NCBI RefSeq assembly: GCF_003369915.1
Contig: NC_046677.1
Location: 5,952,001-6,016,000, forward strand
From: Drosophila miranda
Taxonomy: Eukaryota; Arthropoda; Insecta; Diptera; Drosophilidae
DNA: 64,000 bases
Direction of reading: 5' to 3'
The notes beneath the pieces were generated by a model. That model was given only the letters and a program-made list of their open reading frames with translations, ran no database searches and had not been told where the DNA came from. The stretch's first letter is position 1. Every line of letters starts with the position of its first letter. Shown here piece by piece: positions 36,501-47,450 of this stretch. A program made the position numbers and the translations under genes.

Positions 36501-39500
36501 AATCCTGTAGAACGAAATTCGCAAGCCAGAAAGAGTACGCGATCAAGGAATCCATACAGAAAGAGTACGGGTTGAAGCGATCGAAACAGAAGGAGCAGCA
36601 GATCGAGAAACACAACACTCATGGCACCCCGATGAATCAGTGGAAACCAGAGGCCTCCGAGGAGGAGTCTGACAGAGAGAAAACCAGTCAAACTGTGATA
36701 ACAAACCGCTATTGCGACATGACCTTCCTAAGGGAGTGCATTCGTCGCGAGCTGCGCGGTGAAACATCCGAGGGAGCAAACGACTATCTGGATTCTGAAA
36801 TAGAGAGCTACAAGAAAATTTGCAGCCGATACAGATGCGACGATCCCGAATACAAGGAGAAAGTGCTGGGAGGGGATCCTATTGCGCAGAGGACATACCT
36901 GTTGCGCAATATGGAAGAGGATTTGACCAATTATTTTCCTTTACTGAGGAAAAGAATGATGACAATTTAAGAGTTTAAAAGGATTAATGACTAATTTAAA
37001 AGATCTCAGGATAAAATTAAAATTGATCAAAAATATGCTCATCGAAACCACTGAAACGCATTTAGTACATTTTTGGCGAAAATATAATTATTATACCCGA
37101 TACTCAAAATGGGTTTGGACTTGTGTAACGTCCAGAAGGATAGCGTTTCCGACCCCATAAAGTATATATATTCTTGATCAGCATCAATAGCCATGTCGAT
37201 TGAGCCATGTCCGTCTGTCTGTCCCTATGAGCGCCTAGTGCTCAAAGACTATAAGAGCTAGAGCAACGAAATTTTAAATCCAGACTTTTGTGATATTTCT
37301 CTGTTACAAGTGTATTTCAAAACTTCGCCCCGTCTCCTTCCGCCCCCCACAAAGAAAGAAAATCTGAGGCATCCACAATATTGAAGAAAATGACCATATC
37401 TACCAGATTGCCGAATCTGAATCAGATCGGATCAGTTTTATAGCCAAAAGGAACAAATCAATTTGCAGTGGCCACGCAGCGCCCGACTACACGTTCTGAC
37501 TTTTGTCTTTCTCGCACGCAGTCTTTGTCGTGTCGTTCAATGTTAGCGCCGTCTGCCGGAGGAGAGCCATTGATATATTGCAACTGATAACAGGGTGTTA
37601 AAGTGCCCTAATTCACGAATCATTATAGGTGGTGTTGCGTGATTTATTCATAAATAATGTTAACCCCATAACTCCCATAAATTTAAAAAAAAAAATATCC
37701 ATTTACATTGTAAATTTTACACACAAAGTTAAAGGCCAACAAAAATAAATCTAACATTCCATATTGCAATATTTATTGGAATTATTAATTAGAAGCCCAG
37801 AAATAATGCAAGATTAGTGATTTATGGCCAGGAATCAGGCTTTTTCTATTTAAAATGGTAAAATTTTTACACTTTCATTTTGTGGAGTGAAAAACTAAAT
37901 CAAAGATTTCAATAAACACATTTTATTAAGCCTATTAAATTTCAGCTATGAAATATTTATAGAATGTGCTTTGTGAATATAAGATGACAATTTTTTTACT
38001 GCTTTTGCAACCAGATATTGGATGTTGGAAAGCTGCAAATTTTTTAGTACACAAGGAGGTGTTTGAGGTCTTTAAAAATAAGTAAAGAATATAAATAATG
38101 CTTCACAAAATAAAGACGTAGTCGAAAAAACTAATGAAATTTGAAAATAGATAAATATTTTAATAGCACCAACTGTGGCATCAGTTCGCCTATAAAAATG
38201 TTCATTAAATTAAACATTCGTTTAAATTTGAATGGAAATTCATTAATTTTAATAAAAATTAAACCATTTCCCGTCATAAATCTCGTATGTTAATCGACGC
38301 GAATTACCGTTTTATCCAGTCATCCGAGTACTCGTACATCTCACAGGAAATAAACCATTTTAATTATTATTTCCCCTCCAATGACAGACAACAATAAATC
38401 ACACAATTGCAGAATTTTCACAAAATAAGAATCGTTTGGTTTGGATTTCTAAAACTGCTTAAGAACCACTACACACAATAATCAATAATCCCAGACACAT
38501 GTATACGAGCCAACAATTGAGAACTTATTTATTTATATTTCAACAGAATATTTAGCCGCAGAAAATACATATATTTGTTCTGTTGGCAAGCCACCGAATG
38601 AGGTTAGAAAGCTAATTCACTTTTCGTTCTATTCTATTGCCATTGACAGTGCGAGCCGGGACTGGGCGCCAGTGTGATGTACAATCTGCTGTATAATAAA
38701 CCGCAAAAACTCATGCTACTGGCTGGATGCAGCACTGTGTGCACCACTGTGGCAGAGGCTGCCAAAATGTGGAATCTCATTGTGGTGAGTGTGCTGGCTG
38801 CCAAATTGCATAATGCAAAATATGTACAATTCCATAGCGAAATTCCATAATGATTCCCACTCTCTGTTCTCTGTTCTCTGTTCTCTCTTCTCTTTTCACA
38901 ACAGCTTTGCTATGGAGCCTCGAGTCCTGCCCTGTCAGATCGTAAGCGTTTCCCAACGCTTTTCCGTACCCATCCATCGGCCACGGTGCACAATCCAACG
39001 CGCATTAAACTGATGAAGAAATTTGGTTGGTCTCGCGTGGCCATCCTACAACAGGCCGAAGAAGTATTTATATCGGTAAGTCGATGGTGGTGGTACAGTC
39101 ACAACAAAACACATCATGATATTTATACGAGAAACATCTTTGTAAATGATTTCAGACCGTAGAAGATCTTGAGAATCGATGCATGGAAGCTGGCGTTGAA
39201 ATCGTAACTAGACAATCATTTCTATCCGATCCAACAGACGCCGTACGCAATTTACGACGCCAGGATGCACGCATCATTGTGGGACTCTTCTATGTGGTGG
39301 CCGCTCGTCGAGTGCTCTGCGAAATGTACAAACAGCAGCTCTATGGGCGGGCACATGTATGGTTCTTCATAGGTAAGCACTAAGGGCAGTTACACGAGTC
39401 CCGAATCAGTCGTGCGCGAATTGTCTCTGTTCGTGACATGTGTCCATTCACTTATGCAAAATTTATGGGAATTCCTTTTATATCCATTCCCTTTTTTCCA

Positions 39501-42500
39501 GGCTGGTATGAAGATAATTGGTATGAGGTGAATCTAGTATCCGAGGGCATCACCTGTACCGTTGAGCAAATGCGTATAGCTGCTGAAGGACATCTAACGA
39601 CAGAGGCTCTCATGTGGAATCAGAACAATCAGACAACAATATCCGGTATGACTGCTGAGGAATTTCGGTAAGCGAATCAATGAATATAAACACATCATGT
39701 CCATAACTAAAGTATATGATTCCCTCTATAGACATCGACTGAATCAGGCTTTAATTGAGGAGAAATACGACATAAGTCATGGGCGCTATCCGGAGGGCTA
39801 TCAGGAGGCACCCCTAGCCTATGATGCTGTCTGGAGTGTGGCATTAGCTTTTAATAAAACAATGGAACGTCTAACGATGGGCCAGAAATCCCTGAAAGAT
39901 TTCACCTATACGGACAAGGAAATTGCCGATGAGATCTATGCGGCCATGAATTCAACACAGTTTCTGGGTGTATCGGTAACTATTCATGAATGTTCCACAT
40001 TTCTATGAGATGTCCTACAAAGGATTCTAATTTTCTTTAGGGCGTTGTGGCATTCAGCTCGCAGGGCGATCGTATTGCCCTCACACAGATCGAACAGATG
40101 GTGAAGGGCAAGTACGAGAAATTGGGATACTACGACACCCAGCTGGATAACCTAACCTGGTTGAATACCGAACAATGGATTGGTGGCAAGGTGAGCATTG
40201 AAATATCATTCAAAATAATAATTGTAGACTTAGAGTAATCAGAACTTTAATAAGCAAAATGTCTGATAAAGATAAGAAGCCGGAGAAAGCAGAGGATACC
40301 AAACGAGATAGCTCTGGCAAACCGCCTGCTCCTCCAGTTAGTCCCAAACCAAAATCTAAGGAATCTAAGAAAGGTTCTGATACAAAAAAACCTGTAGAAT
40401 CGCCACAAACGTCAGCAGATAATCAAAAGTTGGAATCACAAATATATGAGGCGGAAGCATCTGAAGGTAAAGCTTTGCCGAACCACACTGAACATGCAAC
40501 AGATCCAGAAAGCGAGGAAACCCTACCACAAAGTGAAGATCCTGAAGAAAGTAACGTCGAAAGCCAACAAAATGGGAGTATTGAAACTCAAACAAGCTTT
40601 GTATCGGAGTTAGATAATGCAAAAGGTCAACAATCAGTGGATCAAATACCCAGTAAAGCTGAAGCTGAAGGTAAAGCTTTGCCGAACCACACTGAACATG
40701 CAACAGATCCAGAAAGCGAGGAAACCCTACCACAAAGCCAACAAAATGAGAACATTGAAACTCAAACAAGCTTTGTATCAGAGTTAGATAATGCAGAAGG
40801 TCAACAATCAGTGGATCAAATACCCAGTACCACAGTTTTAGAATCTACACAGGAAAATAAAATACATCTTGAGCCAATCGAGACGGATAAAGAGCTACAA
40901 GAGGAGGATAATGTAAGTCTGGTTGGTACTCAGACCAACGTAAGTGTGCAAACCGCTCAACCAAAGAGGGATTCAGATGATAGTGATCCAAATTCTGAAA
41001 GTGAACTGCCCTACGTACCCGACTGCGGTGAAACGGTGCCGGATGATAGACTTCAAGATATCCCAAGTGTTAAAAGACCTTCGTTCGACAATGTCAGACA
41101 TGAACCATCTATTGGTGGTGTGTCCAGACGATTTAAAGCACAATCGACACCTACTACGGTAGACAATCAGTTCCTAACCCCAGAATATATACAAAAATTG
41201 TATGCCCAGAGAGACCAAGAGCAATCTGAGTTAAGAAATCGCGGGAAAGTCAGAACTTTAGAAGAGATACGGGGTCCTAAGAGCACAGGCTCACACCAGT
41301 TCTCCGAAGAAGAACAAGAAAATGAAATATCTTTAGATGATAATGATGATCCTCTTATAAAACATAAAGCCAGTAATACTAGAATCTCTCGAGTGTCTCA
41401 AAGATGGGAGGAGGATTTTGATGAAATTATCGTATATGAAAAAGATTCAAAGGAAGGAACGGTGAAGATTACGGAAATAATAGAAGAAAAAGAAGAGGAA
41501 ATTTCAGCGGAAATTAAAAGTGAACCATCTATATCTCAGATGCACTATCACTTTTACGGTCTTCTACGAGACATTGGGGTTAACACTGTAAATCCTTGCG
41601 ATCCGATCGATGATGGTACACCCATCGATCCCATAACTCCCTTCAAAATAGATATGAATCGCATTAACGAACTGTTTGCAGCGCCACAGTCGGAGTATGG
41701 GACATACGAGATGGAAACTGGCAGTCGTTCCTACTATGAGGGATGCGAATACCACTTTCCGGGCAGAAACCATTGGAGTAGGCTCTTTCGTGATGGCTTT
41801 CAAGGGACATACCTATCACGGCTTCCAATGCACTGGGTCTATACGGTTTTAACTACCGTGGGATATATATTATTTGTATTTCTCTTTAGCATGGCCTGGT
41901 TCGATCATATTACTGAGGATATGACCAACAATCAACCAATTACAAAAATGTTGCAACCCCATTTAAGTCTTTCTGCGATTGCAACACGTGGGCTCACATT
42001 TGATTCACGAAACGATACTGAAGTCAATGATATGTACACCAGGATTTTAGACTTTTTCAAGAAATATGACGACTTGGAGGAGAGTGAACGCTTCGGACCC
42101 TGCACGGCTGATCAAAAGTTTGGCTATATGAGCAGGTCACCATGTGTATTCCTCAAAATTAATCGTCTGATTGGATTCAAAACTGTTCCTTATACACATC
42201 CAGATCAGGTGGACAGAGAACACTGCAAAACACACGATGAAATGATATTAAAGAGTCTTTTAAGGAACATCACATCCCAAGAGGAGCGTCAGAATCGCAT
42301 TTGGCTTACTTGCAGCACCAAACCCAAGAATAAACTTCAAATTGAGTTCTATCCAGAGCCAGCTATAAGAACGGAATACACGGATATTGAAGAGAAATTT
42401 GTAAAAGACACACTTGACCAGGGAGATTTGAATCGTATTGTGGCTCTCAAGCTACGAAATCTAAAATCAAACGAAAGATTTGACATCAATTGCAAGATCT

Positions 42501-44762
42501 GGGCACAGAATATTTATCATAATGAAGAAGATTTTGGTCAAGTTTCGTTTTTTGTAATAATGGGACATGAGAAGAATCGTCAGAGGGTGCAGCAGGCCCT
42601 CATTTATCATGATTCATTGTGACTTCTTATGAATACTTCTTGTAGATAGGATTTCTTATAAAGTAATACATTTGAACGGGTTTATATCTAAATTTAGGTT
42701 CCTCAAGATCGCACAATTGTTACCCATGTCCTACGCACAGTTTCCTTGCCATTATTTGTGTGTATGTGCACCATCTCCAGTTGCGGCATCTTTGTTGCAT
42801 TCGCCTTGATCATCTTTAATATATGGAATAAGCATAGAAGGTAACTATAAATGAGAGAGTTCCCCTTCGGCGCATGTTTAATTTTTATCAAATTTGCAGA
42901 GTAATACAATCCTCACATCCTGTTTGCAATACCATCATGTTATTTGGTGTCATCATCTGTCTCACATCAGTCATCTTATTGGGCATGGACGGACGCTTTG
43001 TTAGCCCCGAGGAATACCCAAAGGTAGATATCTTTACTGAACCTTTTTCCATTCCTTAACGCACATTTTTCTACCACGTTTTGAAGGTTTGCCAAGCTCG
43101 AGCTTGGTTATTATCCACCGGTTTTACATTAGCATATGGTGCAATGTTCAGCAAAGTCTGGCGTGTGCATCGTTTTACAACAAAAGCGAAAACTGACCCG
43201 AAGGTACAAGATTCATTAAATATTGACTTAAACCTATTAAAAAACACAACGTTTTCTTTCTGTAGAAAAAAGTGGAACCTTGGAAGCTATACACCATGGT
43301 TTCGGGCCTCTTATCAATAGATTTAGTGATATTACTCTCATGGCAGATCTTTGATCCGCTGCAGCGTTATCTCGAAACATTCCCACTCGAAGATCCAGTA
43401 TCTACAACTGATGATATTAAAATACGTCCAGAGCTTGAGCATTGTGAAAGTCAACGCAATTCCATGTGGTTAGGTAGGTACCCAAATATCTTGATTATAA
43501 ATTTCCTATAGGAACTTATACAGATATTTCTGTACCTACAGGCCTTGTCTATGGCTTTAAGGGCCTTATTCTGGTGTTTGGCCTATTTTTGGCCTATGAG
43601 ACGCGTTCCATTAAAGTGAAACAGATCAACGATTCGCGTTATGTGGGCATGAGCATCTATAATGTGGTCGTTCTATGCCTGATAACAGCACCGGTGGGCA
43701 TGGTCATTGCATCGCAACAGGACGCATCCTTTGCCTTTGTTGCTCTAGCTGTGATATTCTGTTGTTTCCTAAGTATGCTGCTGATATTTGTGCCAAAGGT
43801 ATGTCCTCCCATCCGTCTTTTAATAACCAATTAAGAGCGATGCAAATGCCTTTCGCAGGTCATTGAGGTCATACGACATCCCAAGGATAAAGCCGAGTCG
43901 AAATACAATCCCGATTCGGCCATATCGAAGGAGGATGAAGAACGCTATCAGAAACTGGTTACCGAAAACGAGGAATTACAACGATTAATAACACAGGTAA
44001 ACAAAACAATCAACATATCAATTATGTTGCTCCGCTTACATTCATTCATGGATTCCCAATGCCATTTGCAGAAGGAGGAAAAGATACGGGTCCTACGACA
44101 GCGGCTCGTGGAGCGGGGCGACGCCAAGGGCACAGAACTGAATGGAGCAACGGGCGCCGCCTCTGCAGCAGCAGCCACGACGTCACAACCCGCTTCTCTC
44201 ATCAATGCATCCGCATCCGCACATCCCACGCCCGCAGCCACACTCGCAATCACACAAGGTAAGTGATCCACACAGATAATGATGATGGATGATCCCTCTC
44301 CTAATAGACATTTGCATGTGGAACTTAATTGTTGTATTAGATCGATATAATTGTAATGTTTTCAATCTCAATTAGAAATTTTGGCCATTTTCGTGGGCAT
44401 TGACACAATTGATTAGGTACAACGGCGTAGAAATGGAGTACAAAGGTTATATTGCTTACTATGCTACGCAAACTCACCTGCCAGCACACTAAGCACTTAA
44501 TTTCATTAAAATATCTTCTTTAAAACACCTAAAAACACACAATTTCACTTTTTTCCGCACAATTTTAACTCTCAATAATACGGTAAATTCGATCAACAAG
44601 TGGTGTCGATGGTTGTGCATCCGATACTTGCAAGTATCGATATAGCTATTCTATAGCTCTATCGATGTTTCGATCTTCTTTTTTAATTTGAACTTTGAAT
44701 TTGAATTGAAACTAATTCCATTGTGATTTCCTTTTGCAGATACTCATGAGCATCGTACATGA
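30545..44762 (+). CDS. GABA-B-R1: Metabotropic GABA-B receptor subunit 1
   Basis: Class C G-protein-coupled receptor; as a heterodimer with subunit 2 it binds GABA and signals through Gi/o. Coding exons: 30545-30799, 38650-38784, 38905-39075, 39156-39372, 39502-39667, 39732-39975, 40041-40190, 42698-42840, 42900-43023, 43087-43203, 43266-43473, 43542-43798, 43859-43996, 44072-44258, 44740-44762. All phases agree; 844 aa. A signal peptide ([11 protein letters not shown]) precedes the Venus-flytrap ligand domain (about 35-440). Residues expected at the GABA site are visible: [21 protein letters not shown] and [12 protein letters not shown]. Seven TM helices lie at about 455-729. A C-terminal coiled coil (about 751-793, [20 protein letters not shown]) is the usual heterodimerisation helix. 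Introns 1 and 7 hold other genes. AATAAA lies at 44884-44889. Confidence 0.97.
30800..35398. other. GABA-B-R1 intron 1, 5' part
   Basis: Intronic non-coding DNA. It contains CA/GA simple repeats and an AGCTTC hexamer repeat near 33233-33266. No conserved exon was seen. Confidence 0.5.
33225..33290. repeat. AGCTTC/TGCCTG hexamer repeat
   Basis: Tandem imperfect AGCTTC hexamers (CAGCTTCAGCTTCAGC) followed by TGCCTG hexamers. Simple repeat in intron 1. Confidence 0.8.
35399..36970 (+). CDS. Nested DUF4485-like protein in GABA-B-R1 intron 1
   Basis: A single 523-aa open frame on the same strand as its host. Residues about 61-143 resemble the DUF4485 domain found in centrosomal/ciliary proteins such as CEP112. 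The pattern is CAREWLNTL, then [31 protein letters not shown], matching the family's LRN-x-Y and P-F/I-P signature. The middle (150-330) is Q/P/R-rich and disordered. A second ordered block near the C-terminus reads [44 protein letters not shown] and ends [10 protein letters not shown]. Coding-like codon use and length rule out chance. Function unknown; intronless nested genes in flies are often male-germline genes, which is inference. The start is the first ATG after stops. Confidence 0.75.
   Translation: MFSPKKVDGRWVSSLKESDDASMQHRQSKPGSSKGSRNTMSERDEENKKQKDPRTVYDAKVNLRISDCLVMLDCSPQPEEAFHPNSRECQCAREWLNTLTSMKCDTVLEACLRNGYISALSVCLNQKSLYGIFEQMPPEELNWMYILDTTTNASSNHASFRSNHAPRQQFESTRGPQRPFDPFETTNLESPQPSSRQPREPVDRQQRFMEEPQGLRIEPQVYRAKEPQRFQQQRQRYQEQPQTETFYDPATFPPAPQVRQQSGAYYKPSSVKFHTFGAHPRVKAASKKGKEFSPSGEEGGGVTVKDLGSAIIEAPPDSHSAVPTRSILKRSCFNGQAPHVYPSYLKTPLSFNDKQYFDDEIRYKSPLQSCRTKFASQKEYAIKESIQKEYGLKRSKQKEQQIEKHNTHGTPMNQWKPEASEEESDREKTSQTVITNRYCDMTFLRECIRRELRGETSEGANDYLDSEIESYKKICSRYRCDDPEYKEKVLGGDPIAQRTYLLRNMEEDLTNYFPLLRKRMMTI
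36971..38649. other. GABA-B-R1 intron 1, 3' part
   Basis: Non-coding. It contains the DINE-1/SGM-type element described separately and AT-rich unique sequence. Confidence 0.55.
37090..37610 (+). mobile_element. DINE-1/SGM-like non-autonomous Helitron remnant
   Basis: It contains the hallmark block of Drosophila DINE-1/INE-1/SGM elements: AAGGATAGCGTTTCCGACCC, TAAAGTATATATATTCTTGATCAGCAT, CAATAGCCATGTCGAT and GTCCGTCTGTCTGTCC. Further along are AAAATGACCATATCTACCAG and GGCCACGCAGCGCCC. Assignment is from remembered family sequence. Exact ends were not determined. Confidence 0.7.
40259..42622 (+). CDS. Nested Na+/K+-ATPase beta-subunit-like protein with giant acidic N-terminus
   Basis: A single 787-aa open frame inside GABA-B-R1 intron 7, same strand; it starts 68 bases after the donor and ends 75 bases before the acceptor. 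Residues about 1-500 are hydrophilic, acidic and low in structure. They include a 68-residue tandem repeat (units from 40463 and 40667). A beta-subunit module follows: [26 protein letters not shown], a type II TM helix at about 525-548, then an ectodomain. Ectodomain landmarks are GPC...[30 protein letters not shown] with IEFYPEP, and [12 protein letters not shown]. Two of the three family disulfide pairs are recognisable. Usual beta subunits are about 300 aa with a short cytosolic tail. Partnering with an ATPase alpha subunit is possible but unproven. Lack of introns suggests retroposition. Confidence 0.85.
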   Translation: MSDKDKKPEKAEDTKRDSSGKPPAPPVSPKPKSKESKKGSDTKKPVESPQTSADNQKLESQIYEAEASEGKALPNHTEHATDPESEETLPQSEDPEESNVESQQNGSIETQTSFVSELDNAKGQQSVDQIPSKAEAEGKALPNHTEHATDPESEETLPQSQQNENIETQTSFVSELDNAEGQQSVDQIPSTTVLESTQENKIHLEPIETDKELQEEDNVSLVGTQTNVSVQTAQPKRDSDDSDPNSESELPYVPDCGETVPDDRLQDIPSVKRPSFDNVRHEPSIGGVSRRFKAQSTPTTVDNQFLTPEYIQKLYAQRDQEQSELRNRGKVRTLEEIRGPKSTGSHQFSEEEQENEISLDDNDDPLIKHKASNTRISRVSQRWEEDFDEIIVYEKDSKEGTVKITEIIEEKEEEISAEIKSEPSISQMHYHFYGLLRDIGVNTVNPCDPIDDGTPIDPITPFKIDMNRINELFAAPQSEYGTYEMETGSRSYYEGCEYHFPGRNHWSRLFRDGFQGTYLSRLPMHWVYTVLTTVGYILFVFLFSMAWFDHITEDMTNNQPITKMLQPHLSLSAIATRGLTFDSRNDTEVNDMYTRILDFFKKYDDLEESERFGPCTADQKFGYMSRSPCVFLKINRLIGFKTVPYTHPDQVDREHCKTHDEMILKSLLRNITSQEERQNRIWLTCSTKPKNKLQIEFYPEPAIRTEYTDIEEKFVKDTLDQGDLNRIVALKLRNLKSNERFDINCKIWAQNIYHNEEDFGQVSFFVIMGHEKNRQRVQQALIYHDSL
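40463..40830 (+). repeat. In-frame tandem duplication within the beta-like gene
   Basis: GAAGGTAAAGCTTTGCCGAA begins at 40463 and recurs at 40667, 204 bases (68 codons) later. The two units are nearly identical at the DNA level. The second lacks an EDPEESNVE-type segment. Confidence 0.85.
44635..44666. promoter_or_regulatory. DRE cluster in the last GABA-B-R1 intron
   Basis: A perfect TATCGATA at 44635-44642 and ATCGAT at 44661-44666 lie in intron 14, with TCGAT words on either side (44589, 44606, 44670). DREs usually mark housekeeping promoters; no gene is seen to start here. Confidence 0.35.
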
Positions 44763-45909
44763 AAAAACTTGTCAATTTCCTTTGCGTGATAGGTGAATTA
44801 TACAAGAGAAAATATGAAATGCATATAAGAAGGATGAGAAAACGAAGGAAGAAACGGACAAATTTAATATAAAATATGTACTTAATAAACTTTGTATCAA
44901 CTTTAAGCTGAGCTAAATAAGTGAATTGGTAGCAGCAATTTTGTAGATTAACTGAAATATGTATTGTACCTTAAACGTGTTAGCATTAATATGGAAAACG
45001 AAATACTTTTAACTTACAAATAACTAAGACAAAACGAAAAGAAAACTCTACACTAGCATCTGAACTAAGCAAATTGTTAGGCTTTAAAGTTGAAAAAAAA
45101 AAAAAAACAAAAACCAAAACAAAAACCAAAACAAAAAAAAACAGTAGTCAAGAAAGCAAACCGAAAACAAAAACCAATCATGTTAAAGTTAGTAATTTTT
45201 AAATGCAAAATGGGAAAAGACAAAAATTGTTGTGTTTTTTGGTACATATTACTGTTGATTTCGTTTCGAACCTATTTTGCTCAGTGCTGTCTCCTAGAGC
45301 TCTATTAATGTATAGCCTGCAAGAACACACTCACACACAAAAGATTCCCCCCATGGCGGCCTTCTCCTGAACTTTTGTTATATCTTACAAGACACGTCTT
45401 TATCTGAACCAGGTCGCGGCAATACAAACCAAACTCCTAGACTCCAGGAGCCAAGCCCAGTACTATCTCTCTCTCTCTCTGTCTTTCTCAGCAGGCGGCG
45501 ATGGGGCTTGGTTCCTTATAGATAAGTTAGCTTTAGAGATTTTGTATAGATCCAAATGTGTGTGTGAGTATGTCGTGTCGTGTATAGTGCACTCGGTCAA
45601 GTTTTAATAGTTTAAATTTCAGCGAATCGTAAATAGCACAAATCGAATGAAGAGTCTAGCAAATCTTAGATAATGAAGGGATATATATACATATAGTATA
45701 GCATAGTCTAGTGTAGCCTCAAAAGTTAATATTATATTATGGGTGGGTCAAGGTCAAGGCTCAAGTAACGTTTTAATTTTTATGTACTGTTATACATAGA
45801 CGGAGGGAATGAAGAAAGGAAGCTAATGAGAAACTAAAAATATTAATGAGAAATTTTTGAACATACTGTAAGTTCTAAAATTGCATTTATAAATTATATA
45901 TGTATATAA

Positions 45910-45948
<39 letters not shown>

Positions 45949-47160
45949 CACGGGAAATGAAGGAATACCAGATATAAATGAGCGTGTCGTTATATAGGAA
46001 TTGACTTTATTTAAACTGAAATAAAACAAAAAACAACAACTGAAACCTACTGAGAAAGATGACTCACTCTCACACACTCTCTATAACTCTCACTATCTCT
46101 GATCGAATTGGACCCTTTTTATAATTCAATCAATCACAACACACTCACATTCGAACATTCAAACAAATGAATTGAACATTCGAAAACAAAGAATTGAAAA
46201 TAAAATATGAAGAAAATCCATCACGAAAAGTGCTAGAGAAAAACACACATAGAAAACATCAAATTCCTACGAAATGAAAGACTTTAAAATCTAAGCCGTT
46301 AAAATGAAAGGGAAAACCAAGAAAAAAACAAAAACAAAACTATACACACGATAAATCATTGATGATTATATGATATATATATATACGAGATAAATATATA
46401 AAGATATATATATGTATATGGAATTTACACATGGCAAAGATCATCTCTAGTAAATTGATATTTGTTAAGGATCGTTGGAATTTGTAGTTTAATTGGAATG
46501 ATTGTGTTTGGTATACATTTAGGGAACGCTGTTAGGGTAGATCATGTATGTATATTGTATATAGAACATTTAGCTTCGGCTCCTCTCAACACAGAAATCC
46601 ACATACGCCCCAAAAATAAAAAGCGCAAATTTTTAACCAAATAAACATATGATTTTTAATTACTTATTGATTTAAATACTTATTCTCAGATCACAACCGA
46701 ATGAAGAACTTTTAGTGAAATAAGACACACACACTTTAGCCAAGCTAATTGTTGTATAAATACGAGTAAATACATAGAATAAACCAAATGCAAAAATAAA
46801 TCCAGATTTATTTCCAATGAAAAAACACACACACCCCATAAAAAACAAAGAAAAACCTACTGTTGGTGACAAAAAAAAACCCCCAAAACGAAAACCACAA
46901 AAACATGGTAGCAATATGAAGGGAAAGAAAAGCAAAAAAAAAACAAAGAACCTGTAAAAGAATGAAAAACTCGGTATGTTCTTATGAAAGTAACATTAAC
47001 GAATTAATTTAAAGTTTAATAAAACGGAATAAATGAGAATTTTACTGAATAAAAAGCAAAACACACAAAAACTGAATTTAGGAAGTATTCGAATATTTTT
47101 TACTTTTATTTAAAAAGGTTTTGATTTTAAGCTATACAAAAGTCGGTGGAGCATGGTTAT
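44763..47160. other. GABA-B-R1 3' UTR and spacer
   Basis: First AATAAA at 44884-44889. Beyond it lie A-rich DNA, an AACAAAAACCAAA repeat near 45106-45140, a (TA)n microsatellite at about 45918-45945, and CT-rich tracts. No gene recognised. Confidence 0.5.
45918..45945. repeat. (TA)n microsatellite
   Basis: About 28 bases of TA dinucleotides, flanked by TATGTATAT variants. Confidence 0.85.
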
Positions 47161-47169
47161 AAGGTTACT

Positions 47170-47450
47170 TTCTTACCCAAAGGTAAGACATTCTTACTGA
47201 TGATTTTTCCATTTTGTAACTCACATTTTTACCTTTAATTTTTGTAGATTTGTCAACCTTTAACTTCGTTATTATCCGCCCGTTGTACATTATCGAAAAC
47301 TGGCCCGAAGGTACAAAACTCATAAAATATTAACTTAGCTACATTCAAAACAAAACGTTATATTTTCTAGAAAAACTAAAAAAAAAGTGGAACTTTTGCA
47401 GCTATACACCAAGATTTCGGGCCTCTTATGATGATATTAAAATACTTCCA
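47170..47450 (+). pseudogene. Decayed duplicate of GABA-B-R1 exons 9-11
   Basis: The end of exon 9 (ACCCAAAGGTA), its intron, part of exon 10 (ATTTGTCAACC...TTATTATCCGCC...AAACTGGCCCGAAGGTAC), intron 10 and the start of exon 11 (AAAAAAGTGGAAC, GCTATACACC, TTTCGGGCCTCTTAT) follow in the same order as at 43013-43320. Large internal deletions are present. Introns are kept, so this is a DNA-level duplication, not a retrocopy. Confidence 0.8.

Noticed and set aside
40365-40769. 134-codon minus-strand ORF with repeated [23 protein letters not shown]
   Set aside because: It is the antisense shadow of the tandem repeat in the beta-like gene.
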